Below are positions 34,758-46,534 of a DNA stretch of 64,000 bases, piece by piece. Below the pieces are notes generated by a model. It had not been told where the DNA came from. It was given only the letters and a program-made list of their open reading frames with translations, and ran no database searches. The stretch's first letter is position 1; every line of letters begins with the position of its first letter. This stretch comes from Lycium barbarum (Eukaryota; Streptophyta; Magnoliopsida; Solanales; Solanaceae): assembly GCF_019175385.1 (NCBI RefSeq), contig NC_083337.1, positions 165,863,713 through 165,927,712 of the forward strand, given 5' to 3'. The position numbers and the translations under genes were made by a program.

Positions 34758-35190
34758 TTAGGGTGTTTTTTCACAAGAAGAACGTGAGGAAAAAGTAGGG
34801 AGAGAGAAATAAGTGGTGGAATTGCTTAACAGTTTAATCTAACAGAGGCGTATAGATTCCATATGTTGTTTGTATAAAAGTACAAGGAGACTAAATTTGA
34901 TAAGTTTTTGGATAGTTCAAGGACTAAAACCGATAAGTGTATAGTTAAGGGACCATTTTGGACCTACTCTAATAGATGAGGGATTATTTATTGTCTTTTC
35001 TCCAGAATATTTTACTGATTAAAATTCGTGATCGTATAAGGTGTTTGTTACAAGAGAAAAGGAAAATGATATTTCAGAATAGGAGTTGAAACTTAAGAAT
35101 CTTAGAAGCTACAACTTAGGACCTGTAATCCTGCTCATTTTTCAAAGGCCGAGGTTACAATTTATTTATAGGGAAACTTACGCAAATGTA

Positions 35191-36245
35191 CTTCCGCCAA
35201 ACTTAATTATCAGCAGTATCTCAAATATATAAAATCTATACACTCATATGTATATAAATACTAGTCTCTCTGCACGTGCGTTCCACGTGTATTCCATATT
35301 ATTGTTCACATAATGTATATCCAATAATAAGAAGTATAAAGTTTGTATATGTATGCATAGCTGAAAATGATCTGATTGAGCTATAAAGAAATATAAAAAT
35401 ACCAAAAGTAGCATTGTTTCATAGTTTTACGCCCTTTTATGAATAAAGTCAAAAGGTCTACGCTCTATCCAACGCTATCTGGATTCTTCTAGTCATGATA
35501 CTATCAAGTAATTTCTCCGATTTAAAATAAGTGTTCACTTAGCATTTTTATTTTTGGTTCAAAATTATTTGTCCACTTACATAATCAAGAAAGAATTAAC
35601 TTTACTTTTTTCAGATTTGCGCCTATTAAAGGCAATAAATAGGAAAAATACCTATTTTTTTAGGAGTTAGTATTTTCTTATAAGAGTTAATGTTTTCTTA
35701 AGAGGTGTGAAAAAAGATAAATGGATACTTGTTTTGAATCGGAGGGAGTATAATTTGGTATAACTCCTTTCTAAAATGTGATTGCTCCGATAAATGATGT
35801 TAAAAATAGCACTCTTTGACCATTATCTTTCTTATGTCCTTTAGTTTAACAATATCAACCGCGTCGCAATGAATTGTCTTCTCAAGGTTGATATTTTCTT
35901 TTGAAATATTCAGGCCTCGCCTTTTCTATTCTAATGTATATCATGCCAAAATCTTCAACTTCGTTGTGTATATCTACAATTAATATTTATTCATACACTG
36001 ACAAATATTAGAGCTCAAATCTCATCGGCAAAAATAAAGAGTTTGAATTCCGTGAAGAGTCCTTTTTATCTACTGAATGAAAATTAAGTGATAAAGTAAA
36101 ACGAAATTGAGAAAGAAGGTCCAAATATGTCCTATGCTCTACTGGTAAATACTCAATATCATATTCTTTGAGCTTGATATTTCCTCGAGCGACCATATCA
36201 TATTAGCATTATCACAACGTGGATTTCTCCCCGACAAATACTAAA
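35191..36245. other. Intergenic or diverged copy A intron, nothing recognised apart from a MITE
   Basis: AT-rich sequence after the copy A intron block. It contains the Stowaway-like MITE at 35511-35748. No gene is supported. Confidence 0.4.
35511..35748. mobile_element. Stowaway-like MITE
   Basis: The left end TTTCTCCGATTTAAAATAAG and right end GTTTTGAATCGGAGGGAG are inverted relatives, with TA on both sides. The left terminus has drifted from CTCCCTCCG. Confidence 0.65.
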
Positions 36246-36269
36246 CACTACTAAAAAAAAGGACGTTTT

Positions 36270-36495
36270 CGACCAAAAAATTTCGACTACACGCGATCGA
36301 AAAATCAAGAATTTAATTTTTATTTTATTTTCAGTAGGATTTCGACCACACGGGGTCGATTTTTTAAAATGAAAATATAATTTCGACCACTTGTGGTCGA
36401 AAATTAAATTTTGTATAAATAATAAATGAAAAACGTTTAAATTAAAAATTTAAAAAATTAAAAAAATCAATTTTCGACCGCATGTGGTCGAAAAT
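36270..36495. repeat. Left subterminal palindrome cluster of the CACTA element
   Basis: Four to five copies of TTTCGACCAC..(G/T)GGTCGAAA, more diverged than on the right (for example TTCGACCACTTGTGGTCGAA). Confidence 0.8.
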
Positions 36496-38771
36496 TGAAT
36501 CACATTTGTATATACACATCTCGCTTGAAACAGATCTGTGAACACACTTGGCCACATTTATATTTTTTCTTTCTCTCTGTTTCCTCTCTCCCTCTCCTCT
36601 CCCTACCCACACACACCACCTCTCTCCCTCTCCTCTCTCTCTACCCACACCACCAGCCCACCGCCCCACCAACCCAAACCCTCAACCCACCACCAGTCCA
36701 TCGTCAGTCCACCGTCGGCGGCATAGGTACGTTTTTTTTTTCAATGTCATGAACACTTACCAATGCATAATAATCTCATGTTATTAGCTACATTACCTTC
36801 TATATTTAGTAGATTTGATAACTTTATTTAGTGTTCAATATTTGTTTTAGGGTTTATTTTATGGTTTTTTTTTTTTGAATTTTGAGTTGAAATTGAATGT
36901 TGTTTTTTGGGCTGTTTTGGTCCCTTTTTTTGGGCTATTTTGATTCTTTATTTATGTGCTATTTATTTATTTTGGTTCTTTATTTATGTGCTCTCTATTT
37001 ATTTTGTTGCTCTTTATTTATCTTATGGACCCAAATTCAACCCCCCCTTTTGTGAGCTAAACTTTTCATCTGTAGAAATGTCTGCTTTCAGTTTGCCATT
37101 CGGAAATATAATATGTTTCGAGTACTTACTATAAAGAATTAACTTCCTTATGATTCTTTCCATGTAGCATTAGTGTGCTTGTGGTTTTCGTGCCTGTATA
37201 ATTTTAGCTTATAGTCATAGTTAATCTTGAGAAGATACTGGTTTTTGCTGTTATTACCTGAAAGTTCATTCTTCTAGCCTGAGGATTTTGATATCCTCTT
37301 TTCAGTTCTTGACTAGTAATATGGTCTTGTAACATTTCATATCTATTATGATCAAGAGTTCTAAACCTGCATACCTGCTTTATCACTAGGATGATAAAAT
37401 AACCTACTGATTTCCTCTATTGGGCAGGATCGACTTAAAGTTTATCAAGTACTGTACTTGTTATATTGAGACAGATTCTAAGAATTGCTTTTATCTTTTG
37501 GGTAGGGCTGGGGGTAAATTAGATTTAGAATAAATTGGTCCTCACAATAGAACCAGTAATATGTGCTTGCCCAAAGATTCTTTAGTATGAGAAGTTGTTG
37601 GGAGGAGCCTGAGATTTAACTATGGGCAAGCAAGTGCTTGTATCTAGAGCAGTAATCACTCTGATGTTTCTTGCATATAAAAAGAGAATGAGAAAGAAGA
37701 ACTTGAAATAAAAATGTATTGCCATGTTTGCTTGCCCTTTCTTTTTCACCCTCATTACTAACGCATAGGAGTTTGGTAGTTGTAAAACGTGGAAATGTTA
37801 TTGTAAGCTGCCATATTGTCAATCAGATAAGCATTCATGTGAGATCAATTTACTATAGTAATAGTGAGAGTCACATACAGTGGACTTTCCATGGAATGAA
37901 ACAGTTAAGTCTCAAAGTTTAACTAATAATATTAGGGCCCAGGGAAAATAAAAACAATTCCCTGATGGAAGTGAGATTAAGAATACCATGCCGGCGGACG
38001 AGTTATGCGTTTATATATGTAAAGCAACATGGGTAAGTCAATGATAGAATGCCGTGGACTATCTAATTTTCCTGTTGGCCGTTGAGTGGTTCTATCTCTA
38101 TAGTTTCTAGTTATGCAGTTGTTTCTTCTAACTGTGGAACAGTGGAAGTAAAGCAGCAGTCACGTTGAGACTTTTTTCCTTAGAAATTCATTCTTCTTGA
38201 GCTTAGTTCATTAATCCCTGTGTTTTTTTTTTCCCTTCTTTTTCTTCTTTTTGTGGTTTAGAGATTGGTTTTTGGGTATGTTTTTCTGCTTTATGATGGG
38301 TGTATTTTGTTCGTTGGGTTGCTTCGTTTTGCTCCTTTTTGTTGATGAATTTAAATGCTTACACCACAGCAGTGAAGGAGATAAGGTTTCATCAACTGGA
38401 TTAATTTTGGAAGAAAAGTGGATTTCCTTTTCATAGCACTTGCACTAACCTTTGTTATTGTTGAAAAATTGTCTCAGTTGGAAGGTCCTTTTCTTCCAAA
38501 TACATTGATGATAATTCCTTTCCAATTTTGAAATTTAGCCAGAGAATGTGGAAGGTCACATTACATAGCAATAACTTTAAAAAGTGAAGCTTAAGCTCAA
38601 GGTAATGAGTGTTCATAAAGCGAATAGACTCATCATAAATGACTCAATAGTGTGCGGAATATATATATGACTTTCAATGGTGTAAAGGAGTTTGTTTTTT
38701 TTTACTGAAATTGATATACTATGTCAGCAATGTGACTGAAAAATAACATTTCCTACTCTTTTGTCTGCCAG

Positions 38772-38954
38772 CTTCTGAAGCTTCAAGATTTCCCAGCAAA
38801 AAGAGCACTTGAAAGCATAGATGCTGATGATGATGGCGCAGCTGATCCTAAGGAGTATGAAACTATGAAGCATCAAGTTGCTCAGCTAACAAGAACACTT
38901 AATTCCTCGGAGGCTAGGATGTTGGGTATGCAAGCCCAAATTAATAGTTTATGA
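38772..38954 (+). CDS. Terminal exon of an unrecognised gene inside the CACTA element
   Basis: After an acceptor-like TTTTGTCTGCCAG comes a 60-codon open stretch to TGA. It contains LLKLQDFPAKRALESI, an acidic DADDDGAADPKEYE and a coiled-coil-like KHQVAQLTRTLNSSEARM. It has no ATG of its own, so it would be the last exon of a spliced transcript starting in the 5' part of the element. It could be the tail of a degenerate CACTA protein or a captured host-gene fragment. The codon texture looks real (no stop in 60 codons in AT-rich DNA), but the product is unknown. Confidence 0.4.
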   Translation, partial: LLKLQDFPAKRALESIDADDDGAADPKEYETMKHQVAQLTRTLNSSEARMLGMQAQINSL

Positions 38955-39326
38955 TGGATATGTTTAAATGGATATGTATATTATCTTTAAGGGTTTGAAT
39001 GTAGGTTTAATTCAAATTAGAAGTACTTTTAAGTTTATAATGTTTAAGTGTTTGAATGATGTTTAAGTGTTTGACTGTAGTTTATGATGTTTAAGTGTTT
39101 GAATGTAGTTTTAATTTTAAGTACTTTGAGGTTGAATTTGATTGTTTATAAGTGTTTGAATGGACAATAATGTTTAAGTGTTCAAGTGTTTGAACATTGT
39201 TTATGGTTGTTGTGATGCATTGTTGATGAATTGGATAGCTGTTTTGATTGATGAATTTGACTATTTGGAAATTGGCATATGGGCTGCCAAAAGCAGGCAA
39301 ATGTTGCAAAAAATATTTCAGATTTT

Positions 39327-39780
39327 CGACCACAGGTGGTCGAAAATCAGCCCAGATATTTCACAATTTCGACCACATGAGGTCGAAATTGTACCCAGAA
39401 AAATTCAATTTCGACCACATGTGGTCGAAATTTAGCAAGATTCTTACCAGATTTCGACCACATGTGGTCGAAATTCTGGGCCAAATTTACAATTTCGACC
39501 ACATGTGGTCGAAATTGAATTTTTATTTTATTTTCATATTTAAATATAAATAATATTTTCGACCACATGTAGTCGAAAAAGTTAAATATAATTTAATATA
39601 AAAATAATTTTTTCGACCACATGTGGTCGAAAACAAATTTTCCCTTAATTTTGGTAGAATGTGATTTCGACCACGTGTGGTCGAAAATTTCGACCAAGCT
39701 GTTATCGACCTACGCGTGTGGTCGAAAAATTAGTCGAAATAAAGGCTTTTTCGACCTCGTGTGGTCGAAATTTTTAGTCG
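39327..39780. repeat. Right subterminal palindrome cluster of the CACTA element
   Basis: Nine to ten copies of CGACCACATGTGGTCG within TTT..AAA borders, spaced about 40-60 bp, several perfect palindromes of more than 20 bp. They generate spurious frames on both strands with repeated RPHVVEI and DHMWSK words. Confidence 0.92.
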
Positions 39781-39808
39781 AAAATCCCTGTTTTTTTAGT
39801 AGTGAAAA

Positions 39809-41002
39809 GAGACTTAGATAAAGACAACATATTCAACAAAAAATTAATCATAATATGCGAAAACATATCACAATGAAACTTAGATAAAGGAAAAATTGTA
39901 GAAGGAATTGATACATTTATCAAAATGATAAGACTTTAATGTTGTTCATCTACTTTAATTTTCTAAAATGATTTAGGTATAGTAAAAATATATTACCACT
40001 ATATATAAGAAGTATATTGTCTATAATATATCTTTAGGAGTGCAACAAACTCAAAGCAGTAGAATTGGACTCACACATACCCATTAGTACATATATACAG
40101 TCAAATCTTTCTATAGCAACCTCGTCCATTCCCAGATTTTTTGACTGCTATAGCGACTGGCTATTATACACCTATAACGATATTTGACATTTAAATCTTA
40201 TTTGACCGTTATAGGAAAAAAAAATATGCATAAAATCTTTTTTTTTTTGTTTTTTAATATTATAAAAAATAACAAAATTATTTAAATTTAACTCTCAAAG
40301 ATATCACTTTAATTTTGAATCCTAAATTTCATCACACTTTGTATAAAGAAGAGAAGTCTTTTAATGATGGAAATATATATTCATTTCATATTCTTTATCA
40401 TAAATAATGTATTAAAGTATTAAAATATTTGATCAAAATGTCTAGACCTATTATTGATAATCATAGAGATTCTATTTCTATAAAATGGTTAAGTATTATA
40501 CTACAAAAAAAGAAGATAGTTGTTATAGAAGCGTAATTTTACAAAGAGCTAGCGCGTTGTTATGAAGATAAATGTTGTTGTTATAGAAAAAAAACTGTTA
40601 TAAAGAGGTAAAGTATAATATTAAAAAATCAGTTCCGAGAAAAGCATAGTTCTTATAATGAGGTGTTATTATATAAGAATGTTGATATAAAAGGTCTGAT
40701 CGTATGTGATTTCATCTTCATTTCTCTATAACATATTATCTACAAAAGCGAGAAATAGACAATAGCAGAGTTAAAAGTTATTTCAAAACAAAATTAATGG
40801 TGCCCATTTACCAAACTTAATGTCCCTACTTAATAAATAAGGCAGAATATCTTTCTGAATTTTTAATTTAAATCCTTTCCCATCAACTAATTTCTGTATG
40901 TGCAGATATAAACAAACGAATTCAGGCTTCATTAAAAGAAATGTAATCATATATCTTGAACACCTAAGAAAAGAACAAAACATTTCGCGTTCATTGATAC
41001 TA
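39809..41002. other. Intergenic, AT-rich
   Basis: No gene. It contains the MITE-like element at 40097-40708. Confidence 0.4.
40097..40708. mobile_element. MITE-like element with CTATAGCAAC / GTTATAG ends and repeats
   Basis: The left part has CAGTCAAATCTTTCTATAGC and ACTGCTATAGCGACTGGC. The right part has inverted relatives (GTTGTTATAGAAAAAAAACT, TAAAAGGTCTGATCG). Many (C/G)TATAAC/GTTATAG words occur throughout. The ends are imperfect and no target duplication was read. Confidence 0.5.
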
Positions 41003-41080
41003 ATAATTGAAAGTTTCAAATCTTCAGATTAAAGGATTTCTCTTGATTGACGTCTTTTGTTTTCCATATAAAGGCAAAAT
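41003..41080. repeat. 78-bp direct repeat left of the copia element
   Basis: ATAATTGAAAG ... AAAGGCAAAAT. Identical over 78 bp to 46457-46534 on the other side of the element. It ends exactly where the left LTR starts. Confidence 0.95.
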
Positions 41081-41086
41081 TGTTAT

Positions 41087-41132
<46 letters not shown>

Positions 41133-41416
41133 TGTACATATAGTGTAGGTTTTTCACATGTCCTAAATAAGAGTATGTACATGTATATTTGGTGGCATGT
41201 ATGAAATGAAGAAAATGAAGCAACACAAGTTTGATTTTAACTCTTGGTGTTGTCATTGATGACTTCATCAAGAGATTTACCATCTCTATAAATAGATGGT
41301 TAAGTTCTCAATTTGTTAAGAGATATCAACAAGAAGTGAATACAATCTCTCCCTCCTTTCTACAAAGTTATTAGTTTGCTTCTCTTGTTTATTTCCAATT
41401 ATATAGTTTTATAACA
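41081..41416 (+). repeat. Left LTR of the Ty1-copia element
   Basis: Starts TGTTATAAAA and ends TTTTATAACA (perfect 10-bp inverted ends). It contains an (AT)n run at 41091-41128. It is followed by ACACGTTATCAGCACGA, a recognised copia-type primer-binding region. The match to the right LTR is about 97% outside the AT run. Confidence 0.9.
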
Positions 41417-42297
41417 CGTTATCAGCACGAAGCTCTAATCTTTTATTTGAGTTTAGCCCATATCGGTACTACCGTCTTTGTGTCATCCATGCCTTACTGA
41501 AAATCAAGGTATTGTCCTACCCATCTAAAATAATATACTTATGCAAAAGTTTTTGTTATTTAAGGGGTTGCAATTATAAATCATCCGGAAACGGTTCACG
41601 ACGGTGTATGTAATCAAGTATTGTTTGCAATTCTTCATGAGGTTTGGGTATCTAGTAAGTTATACTAGTATCTTATAATGAAAACAGTTTCCATCACAGG
41701 TAAAGTGATTTGAGCCTTTTTCTTATTATTGTTGGCTTAATATCTTTAATTCACTTCTAATGTTACATGCTATGTTTATATATGCGTATGTCGTGGTTAA
41801 TTTGGTACTTGTTTTTAGAATGATCCCAAAAGTGTCATTCATACTTCACAAGTCTAAGGTATCACTAAATTTATTTATATTTATGGATCATGATCACTGG
41901 AAGTGATGATTCATATATAGGCATCCATATTGTGATTTATATTGAAAATATGTTAGAGAAAAATCTCTACATTATATGCATATCTCGATTTGCTCCTGAA
42001 GTAGCAATATCTTAAAAGAAATTTTAAGCTATCACAATTTGATATACTTAAGGCCTGCACGTTCAGCTGATTGTGTTCCATTTTTGAAGAATGAGAACTT
42101 TTGATATAAGCTATAAATATAGATCCATTCCCTGAAGTGAATGTGATAATATGTAGTAAAGCCTATAAATATAAACGTGCATTTGATTGTGAAAATATCA
42201 TGATCCATCTCCAGAAGAGATAATTATTTATTTACAAGTATCATGACACTAGCAATGTCCAAATAATATCTGATTATGACAAATAAATTGAAGTCTC

Positions 42298-43560
42298 TTG
42301 AAGATGTTATATATGATAATACCATTCATCGTAGATCATAATTGGTACGATCGGAACACTGTAGTAAACCTGAAGTTTACTAACAATAAAAATGGTTATC
42401 ATATTGAGACTACAAATGATCGGAATATTAAATATCTTCAAGTTACTATGGTTAAGAAATACACAAGTGAAATGTTACCCGAGCATGATGAGATCACATA
42501 CCACAATAAACCAGAAGTTTATTGATATACAATTTCATGCAATAGTAAACCAGAAGTTTATCAAAAGAAATAGCACTCGTCATGGTAAACTTGAAGTTTA
42601 CGGGTACAGATAATTTTATCAGTTGACAAGACCATTTTGATCGTCCTAATTTAAATCTGATGTGCTAATTGAGTATTAAAAACATATTGAAGAACTAGAA
42701 GATTCTTTAAGAATTTGTTTGTGTTGCTTGTTCTCATGATAAGTTGATTACACCAGCTAATGTTGGGACTGAATCCCAAAAATTTTGAAAAATATAAAAG
42801 GTGAATGTGGTCCCCTTCACCTATAATGTGATGTCTTAAATAGATGCATATGTGAGACGGTCACATGTATGTTTATTGTCAACTGGCAGTTTGACATTTA
42901 CGAAGTTGCTTGCTCAAAATGATTGAGTTGGAAGCACAATTTTCAGAATATGTAATCAAGACAATCATTTGATAACGCTGGTTTATATCTAAGTTGGTTT
43001 GACATTAGATGCCTCCATAATACAGCTAAACCATTGCTTATGAGAACAGAGTTTCAGATGTTAGTCTGAGATATGATATATTGCATACAACAGCACTTGT
43101 ATGTTTCAGATCAATAAATTTTGATAAATTCTCCCCTCATATTTGGTTCAGGGTCAGGAACTAGATATTTCCATCTTTTAGCATTTGATGTGTGGTACAT
43201 GATTAATGGATATACCATGATGCACACAGATGGATTTTCCCAAAGAAAATGGGGACATATGTCACTAAAATAAGGGGGAGAGAATAAGCAGCTAAGAAAT
43301 ATGTTGTGAATTATCATCAGTATGATCCTCAGATAATTCAAGTGAAATGCTGGAAGCATTTGCTGACCCAACTATTTCATATTTTGATCTGAAAAATGCT
43401 CCTAATGTCCCTGAAGGACAGAATCTACAACATGCATGGAGCATGGTAGACCAATCGGTTCCAAATATAATAATCCTTGAAAAAAAGGGAGGAGCAAATG
43501 ATCATAATAAGGAGGCAAAGTGCTCTTGAAGAGCCGACGACATAACACTTCATGAAACCT
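42298..43560 (+). pseudogene. Scrambled internal remnants of the copia polyprotein
   Basis: Short frame pieces such as NGYHIETTNDRNIKYLQVT (about 42390-42450) and EGQNLQHAWSMVDQSV with a following Lys/Asn-rich stretch (about 43400-43530) resemble copia pol spacer sequence between integrase and RT. Frameshifts and stops are too many to draw a continuous frame. Nothing readable was seen in 43560-44550. Confidence 0.45.
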
Positions 43561-44559
43561 TATGCGAGGTTCAGGTACCTGAAAATAATGAAGTGATGAG
43601 ATCTCAGTAAGTTATGTCGAATTGCGAACCGATACAACATGATATCTTGTCGACAATATTTTGATACAATATAGCGCAATATTGTAAAAGATTGTGAGGA
43701 TCTAAATTCTACGTCTATTAAAGCATGCTGACTTAGAAATTATTATCAAGTGAAATGACGCATCTTGGTAAGCATAAAGCTTATTTGACCTGTTGTCCAG
43801 ACACCAGAAGATGTCATATCATTTAAATAGAAATAGATGTTTTCACATCCTATATGAATTACTTGACAAAATTTATATGAAAAATTCTGAAGGATTCAAA
43901 ATGCCTGAAGCATATACAAATTCTTGGGAAACTTGTTTATAAATCCTTAAATGGATTAAATGAATCAAGGCTGATGTACTGAAATCGGCTTAATGAATAT
44001 TATTGGAGCTCTTGAAGAGTTTCCAAAAGCACTTGATTATATCTGCTGAAATGAGAAAATTGAAATGGTCCTGAAGTACCATATATTTGTGTAGTTGATG
44101 CATTTATATATCTTGCTATAACTACATGCATGATATAATTTACTCCAACATGGAGTTATTGAAATAGATCAACTGCATATTGCAAATGAAAGCCCTGACA
44201 TGAATATATTTGTCCTAACCAATACTGTCAAGTGTTTTGGACATACAGGGCATTCATCTGACCGACATAAGAATTCAATCCAGATGTGTTATCTATTTCC
44301 ATGAAGGATTATTGTCATGACAGTCAAATCATAGAAAGACAACAACAGATTATGAAGCAAGTCATGATGTACTTGTCCTGATTGCAACAATATTATACGG
44401 CGATGATGCAACTCTATCTGAGAAAGGAAGGTGCAGATCATCAACCAGTTCGTCAAATGGTCATTTGACAGATCTGATAAAAGCTCTGTCAATCTCAAGA
44501 TATGATAAGTTGGTATACAAGATTTGTTACATCATCGTCAAGAATTATGTATTGCTTTA

Positions 44560-44765
44560 ATCAGGGGGAGCAAATACGCACTGTACTCTTTTTCCCTTGA
44601 CCAAGGTTTTGTCCCATTTGGGTTTTCCTGGCAAGGTTTTTAATGAGGCAGCTCTCAAAGCGTATTACTAGATATGTGTACTCTTTTTCCTTCATTAGGA
44701 ATTTTTTCCACGGGGTTTTTTCCTAATAAGGTTTTAACGAGGCACGTCATTTATTAATGGTTTAA
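44560..44765 (+). repeat. Internal copy of the copia 3' untranslated block
   Basis: TCAGGGGGAGCAAATACGCA, CAAGGTTTTGTCCCATTTGG and GGTTTTAACGAGGCACGTCA match 45940-46140, just upstream of the right LTR, at roughly 85% by eye. So a 3'-UTR-like block also lies before the RT fragment. Confidence 0.75.
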
Positions 44766-44779
44766 AGCAATCCAGGCGC

Positions 44780-45892
44780 ATGTGGTATAACCGCCTTAGT
44801 GAATATTTGTTAAAGGAAGGCTATAAAAATGATGCAATTTGCCCATGTGTTTTTATAAAAAAAGTAAGATCGGAGTTTGTTGTACTTGTTGTATATGTTG
44901 ACGACATAAACCTTATTGGAACTCCTGCAGAGTTCAAAAAGGCAATTGATTATTTAAAGAAGGAATTTGAGATGAAAGATCTTGGAAAGACAAAATTATG
45001 CCTTGGTTTGCAAATTGAACATTTGACAAATGACATTTTTGTCCATCAATCTGCATATACAGAGAAAGTGTTGAAATGATTTTATATGGATGAAGCACAT
45101 CCATTAAGTACTCCAATGGTTGTTCGATCACTTGATGCGAATAAAGATCTGTTCCGACCTCAAGAAAAGAATGAGGAAATTCTTGGTCCAGAAGTACCAT
45201 ATCTTAGTGCAATTGGTGCACTAATGTATCTTGCCAATACCACAAGGCCTGACATAGCATTTTCAGTTAATGTGTTAGCGAGACATAGTTGTGCTCCTAC
45301 AAGGAGACACTGGAACGGAATTAAACACATATTGAGGTATTTAAAGGGGACTATCGATTTGGGCTTATTTTATTCTAGCAATTGCAGTCCCGATCTTGTT
45401 GGTTATGCCGATGCAGGGTATTTATCTGACCCACACAAAGCTAGATCTCAAACATGCTATGTATTCATTTGTGGGGGCGCTGCCATATCTTGGCGATCTA
45501 CAAAGCAGTCTATTGTGGCTACCTCATCAAATCATGCTGAAATAATACCTATTCATGAAGCGAGCCGTGAAGTTGTGTGGCTGAGGTCAATAATACATCT
45601 CATTCGAGAAAAGTGTGGTTTGAAATGTGATAAAATACCCACAATCTTATATGAAGATGATGCAACATGTATTGTCCAATTGAAAGGAGGATTCATAAAA
45701 GGAGATAGGACAAAGCACATTTCATCAAAGTTGTTCTTCACACACGAGCTCCAAAAGAATAGTGATATCAACATGCAACAGATTTGTTCAAGTGATAATA
45801 TGGATGATTTGTTCACCAAGTCTCTACCAACCGCAACTTTCAAGAAGATGGTGCACAAGATTGGAATGCGAAGACTCAAATACTTGGACTGA
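44780..45892 (+). pseudogene. copia reverse transcriptase C-terminal half and RNase H
   Basis: Open from MWYNRLSEYLLKEGYKND. The catalytic YVDD motif is in VVLVVYVDDINLIGTP, followed by KEFEMKDLGKTKLCLGLQIE. A TGA at 45077-45079 replaces an expected Arg (VLK-stop-FYMD). The frame then continues through TRPDIAFSVNVLARHSC and the RNase H domain (GYADAGYLSDP, SWRSTKQSIVATSS, HAE) to DRTKHISSKLFFTHEL and LPTATFKKMVHKIGMRRL. The N-terminal half of RT is missing. One premature stop and the lost upstream region make it inactive. Confidence 0.9.
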
Positions 45893-45955
45893 AGTTCTCA
45901 TCAGGGGGTGGAATGCGAAGACTCAAATACTTGGACTGAAGTTCTCATCATGGGG
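45862..45955 (+). repeat. 47-bp tandem duplication at the RNase H stop
   Basis: TGGAATGCGAAGACTCAAAT...TTCTCATCA occurs twice with period 47. The first copy holds the end of the RNase H frame, the second lies downstream of the stop. Confidence 0.95.
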
Positions 45956-46156
45956 AGTTAATACATGTTGCACTCTTTTTTCCATACAAGGTTTTGTCCC
46001 ACTGGGTTTTTCTTGTAAGGTTTTTAATGAGGCAACCAAAATGTATATTATTAGAAATATGTACTCTTTTTCCTTCACTAGAATTTTTTCCACTGTGTTT
46101 TTTTTAGTAAGGTTTTAACGAGGCATATTATCTATCAATGGACATCCAAGGGGGAG

Positions 46157-46460
46157 TGTTATAAAATATATATATGAATGTCCATATAGTGTAGGTTTTT
46201 CACATGTCCTAAATAAGAGTAGGTACATGTACATTTGGTGGCATGTATGAAATGAAGAAAATGAAGCAACATAAGTTTGATTTTAACTCTTGGTGTTGTC
46301 ATTGATGACTTCATCAAGAGATTTACCATCTCTATAAATAGATGGTTAAGTTCTCAATTTGTTAAGAGATATCAACAAGAAGTGAATACAATCTCTCCCT
46401 CCTTTCTACAAAGTTATTAGTTTGCTTCTCTTGTTTATTTCCAATTATTGAGTTTTATAA
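46157..46460 (+). repeat. Right LTR of the copia element, 3' end lacking CA
   Basis: Starts TGTTATAAAA after the polypurine tract and ends TTTTATAA. It runs straight into the 78-bp repeat where ...CA would be expected. The AT run is short here. Confidence 0.88.
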
Positions 46461-46534
46461 TTGAAAGTTTCAAATCTTCAGATTAAAGGATTTCTCTTGA
46501 TTGACGTCTTTTGTTTTCCATATAAAGGCAAAAT
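46457..46534. repeat. 78-bp direct repeat right of the copia element
   Basis: Identical to 41003-41080. The first four bases (ATAA) overlap the LTR end. Confidence 0.95.

Larger units (their letters stand above)
28427..35002. mobile_element. MULE 2: ~6.6-kb Mutator-like element, 9-bp TSD CAGAATATT
   Basis: Inverted ends GAGAAAAGGCCATAAATAGT (left) and the reverse complement of ATTGTCTTTTCTC (right) continue as about 245-bp inverted repeats (28427-28672 and about 34758-35002; CCCTCATCTATTAGAGTAGG in each). CAGAATATT flanks both sides (28418-28426, 35003-35011), a perfect Mutator-length target duplication. Inside are an N-terminal and partial DDE transposase (plus strand), a solo LTR, a minisatellite, and unassigned minus-strand frames near the right end. 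It is inserted in intron 2 of the copy A HAD fragment. Confidence 0.9.
36246..39805. mobile_element. CACTA (En/Spm) element, 3.6 kb, TSD AAA
   Basis: Left end CACTACTAAAAAAAAGGACG; right end CCCTGTTTTTTTAGTAGTG. AAA flanks both sides (36243-36245, 39806-39808). CACTA ends and a 3-bp duplication define the superfamily. Both subterminal zones are packed with palindromes of CGACCACATGTGGTCG (about 36270-36495 and 39327-39780). No TNPD transposase is present, so it is non-autonomous. The middle has a CT-rich leader (36560-36725), a donor-like GTACG at 36727, about 2 kb of intron-like sequence and one short coding exon (38772-38954). Confidence 0.9.
41081..46460 (+). mobile_element. Decayed Ty1-copia retrotransposon
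   Basis: LTRs at 41081-41416 and 46157-46460. The right LTR lacks its last two bases (CA). The primer-binding region follows the left LTR, and a polypurine tract AAGGGGGAG precedes the right LTR. gag and integrase are not readable. The region before the reverse transcriptase is present only as scraps. RT/RNase H is fairly preserved at 44780-45892. The element is flanked not by a 5-bp duplication but by 78-bp identical repeats. Confidence 0.9.

Noticed and set aside
39327..39780. Array of regularly spaced palindromes that could be taken for a CRISPR or a repeat-protein gene
   Set aside because: It is plant DNA, the units are CACTA subterminal motifs bounded by CACTA ends, spacers are not uniform, and the encoded RPHVVEI words occur on both strands because the motif is self-complementary.
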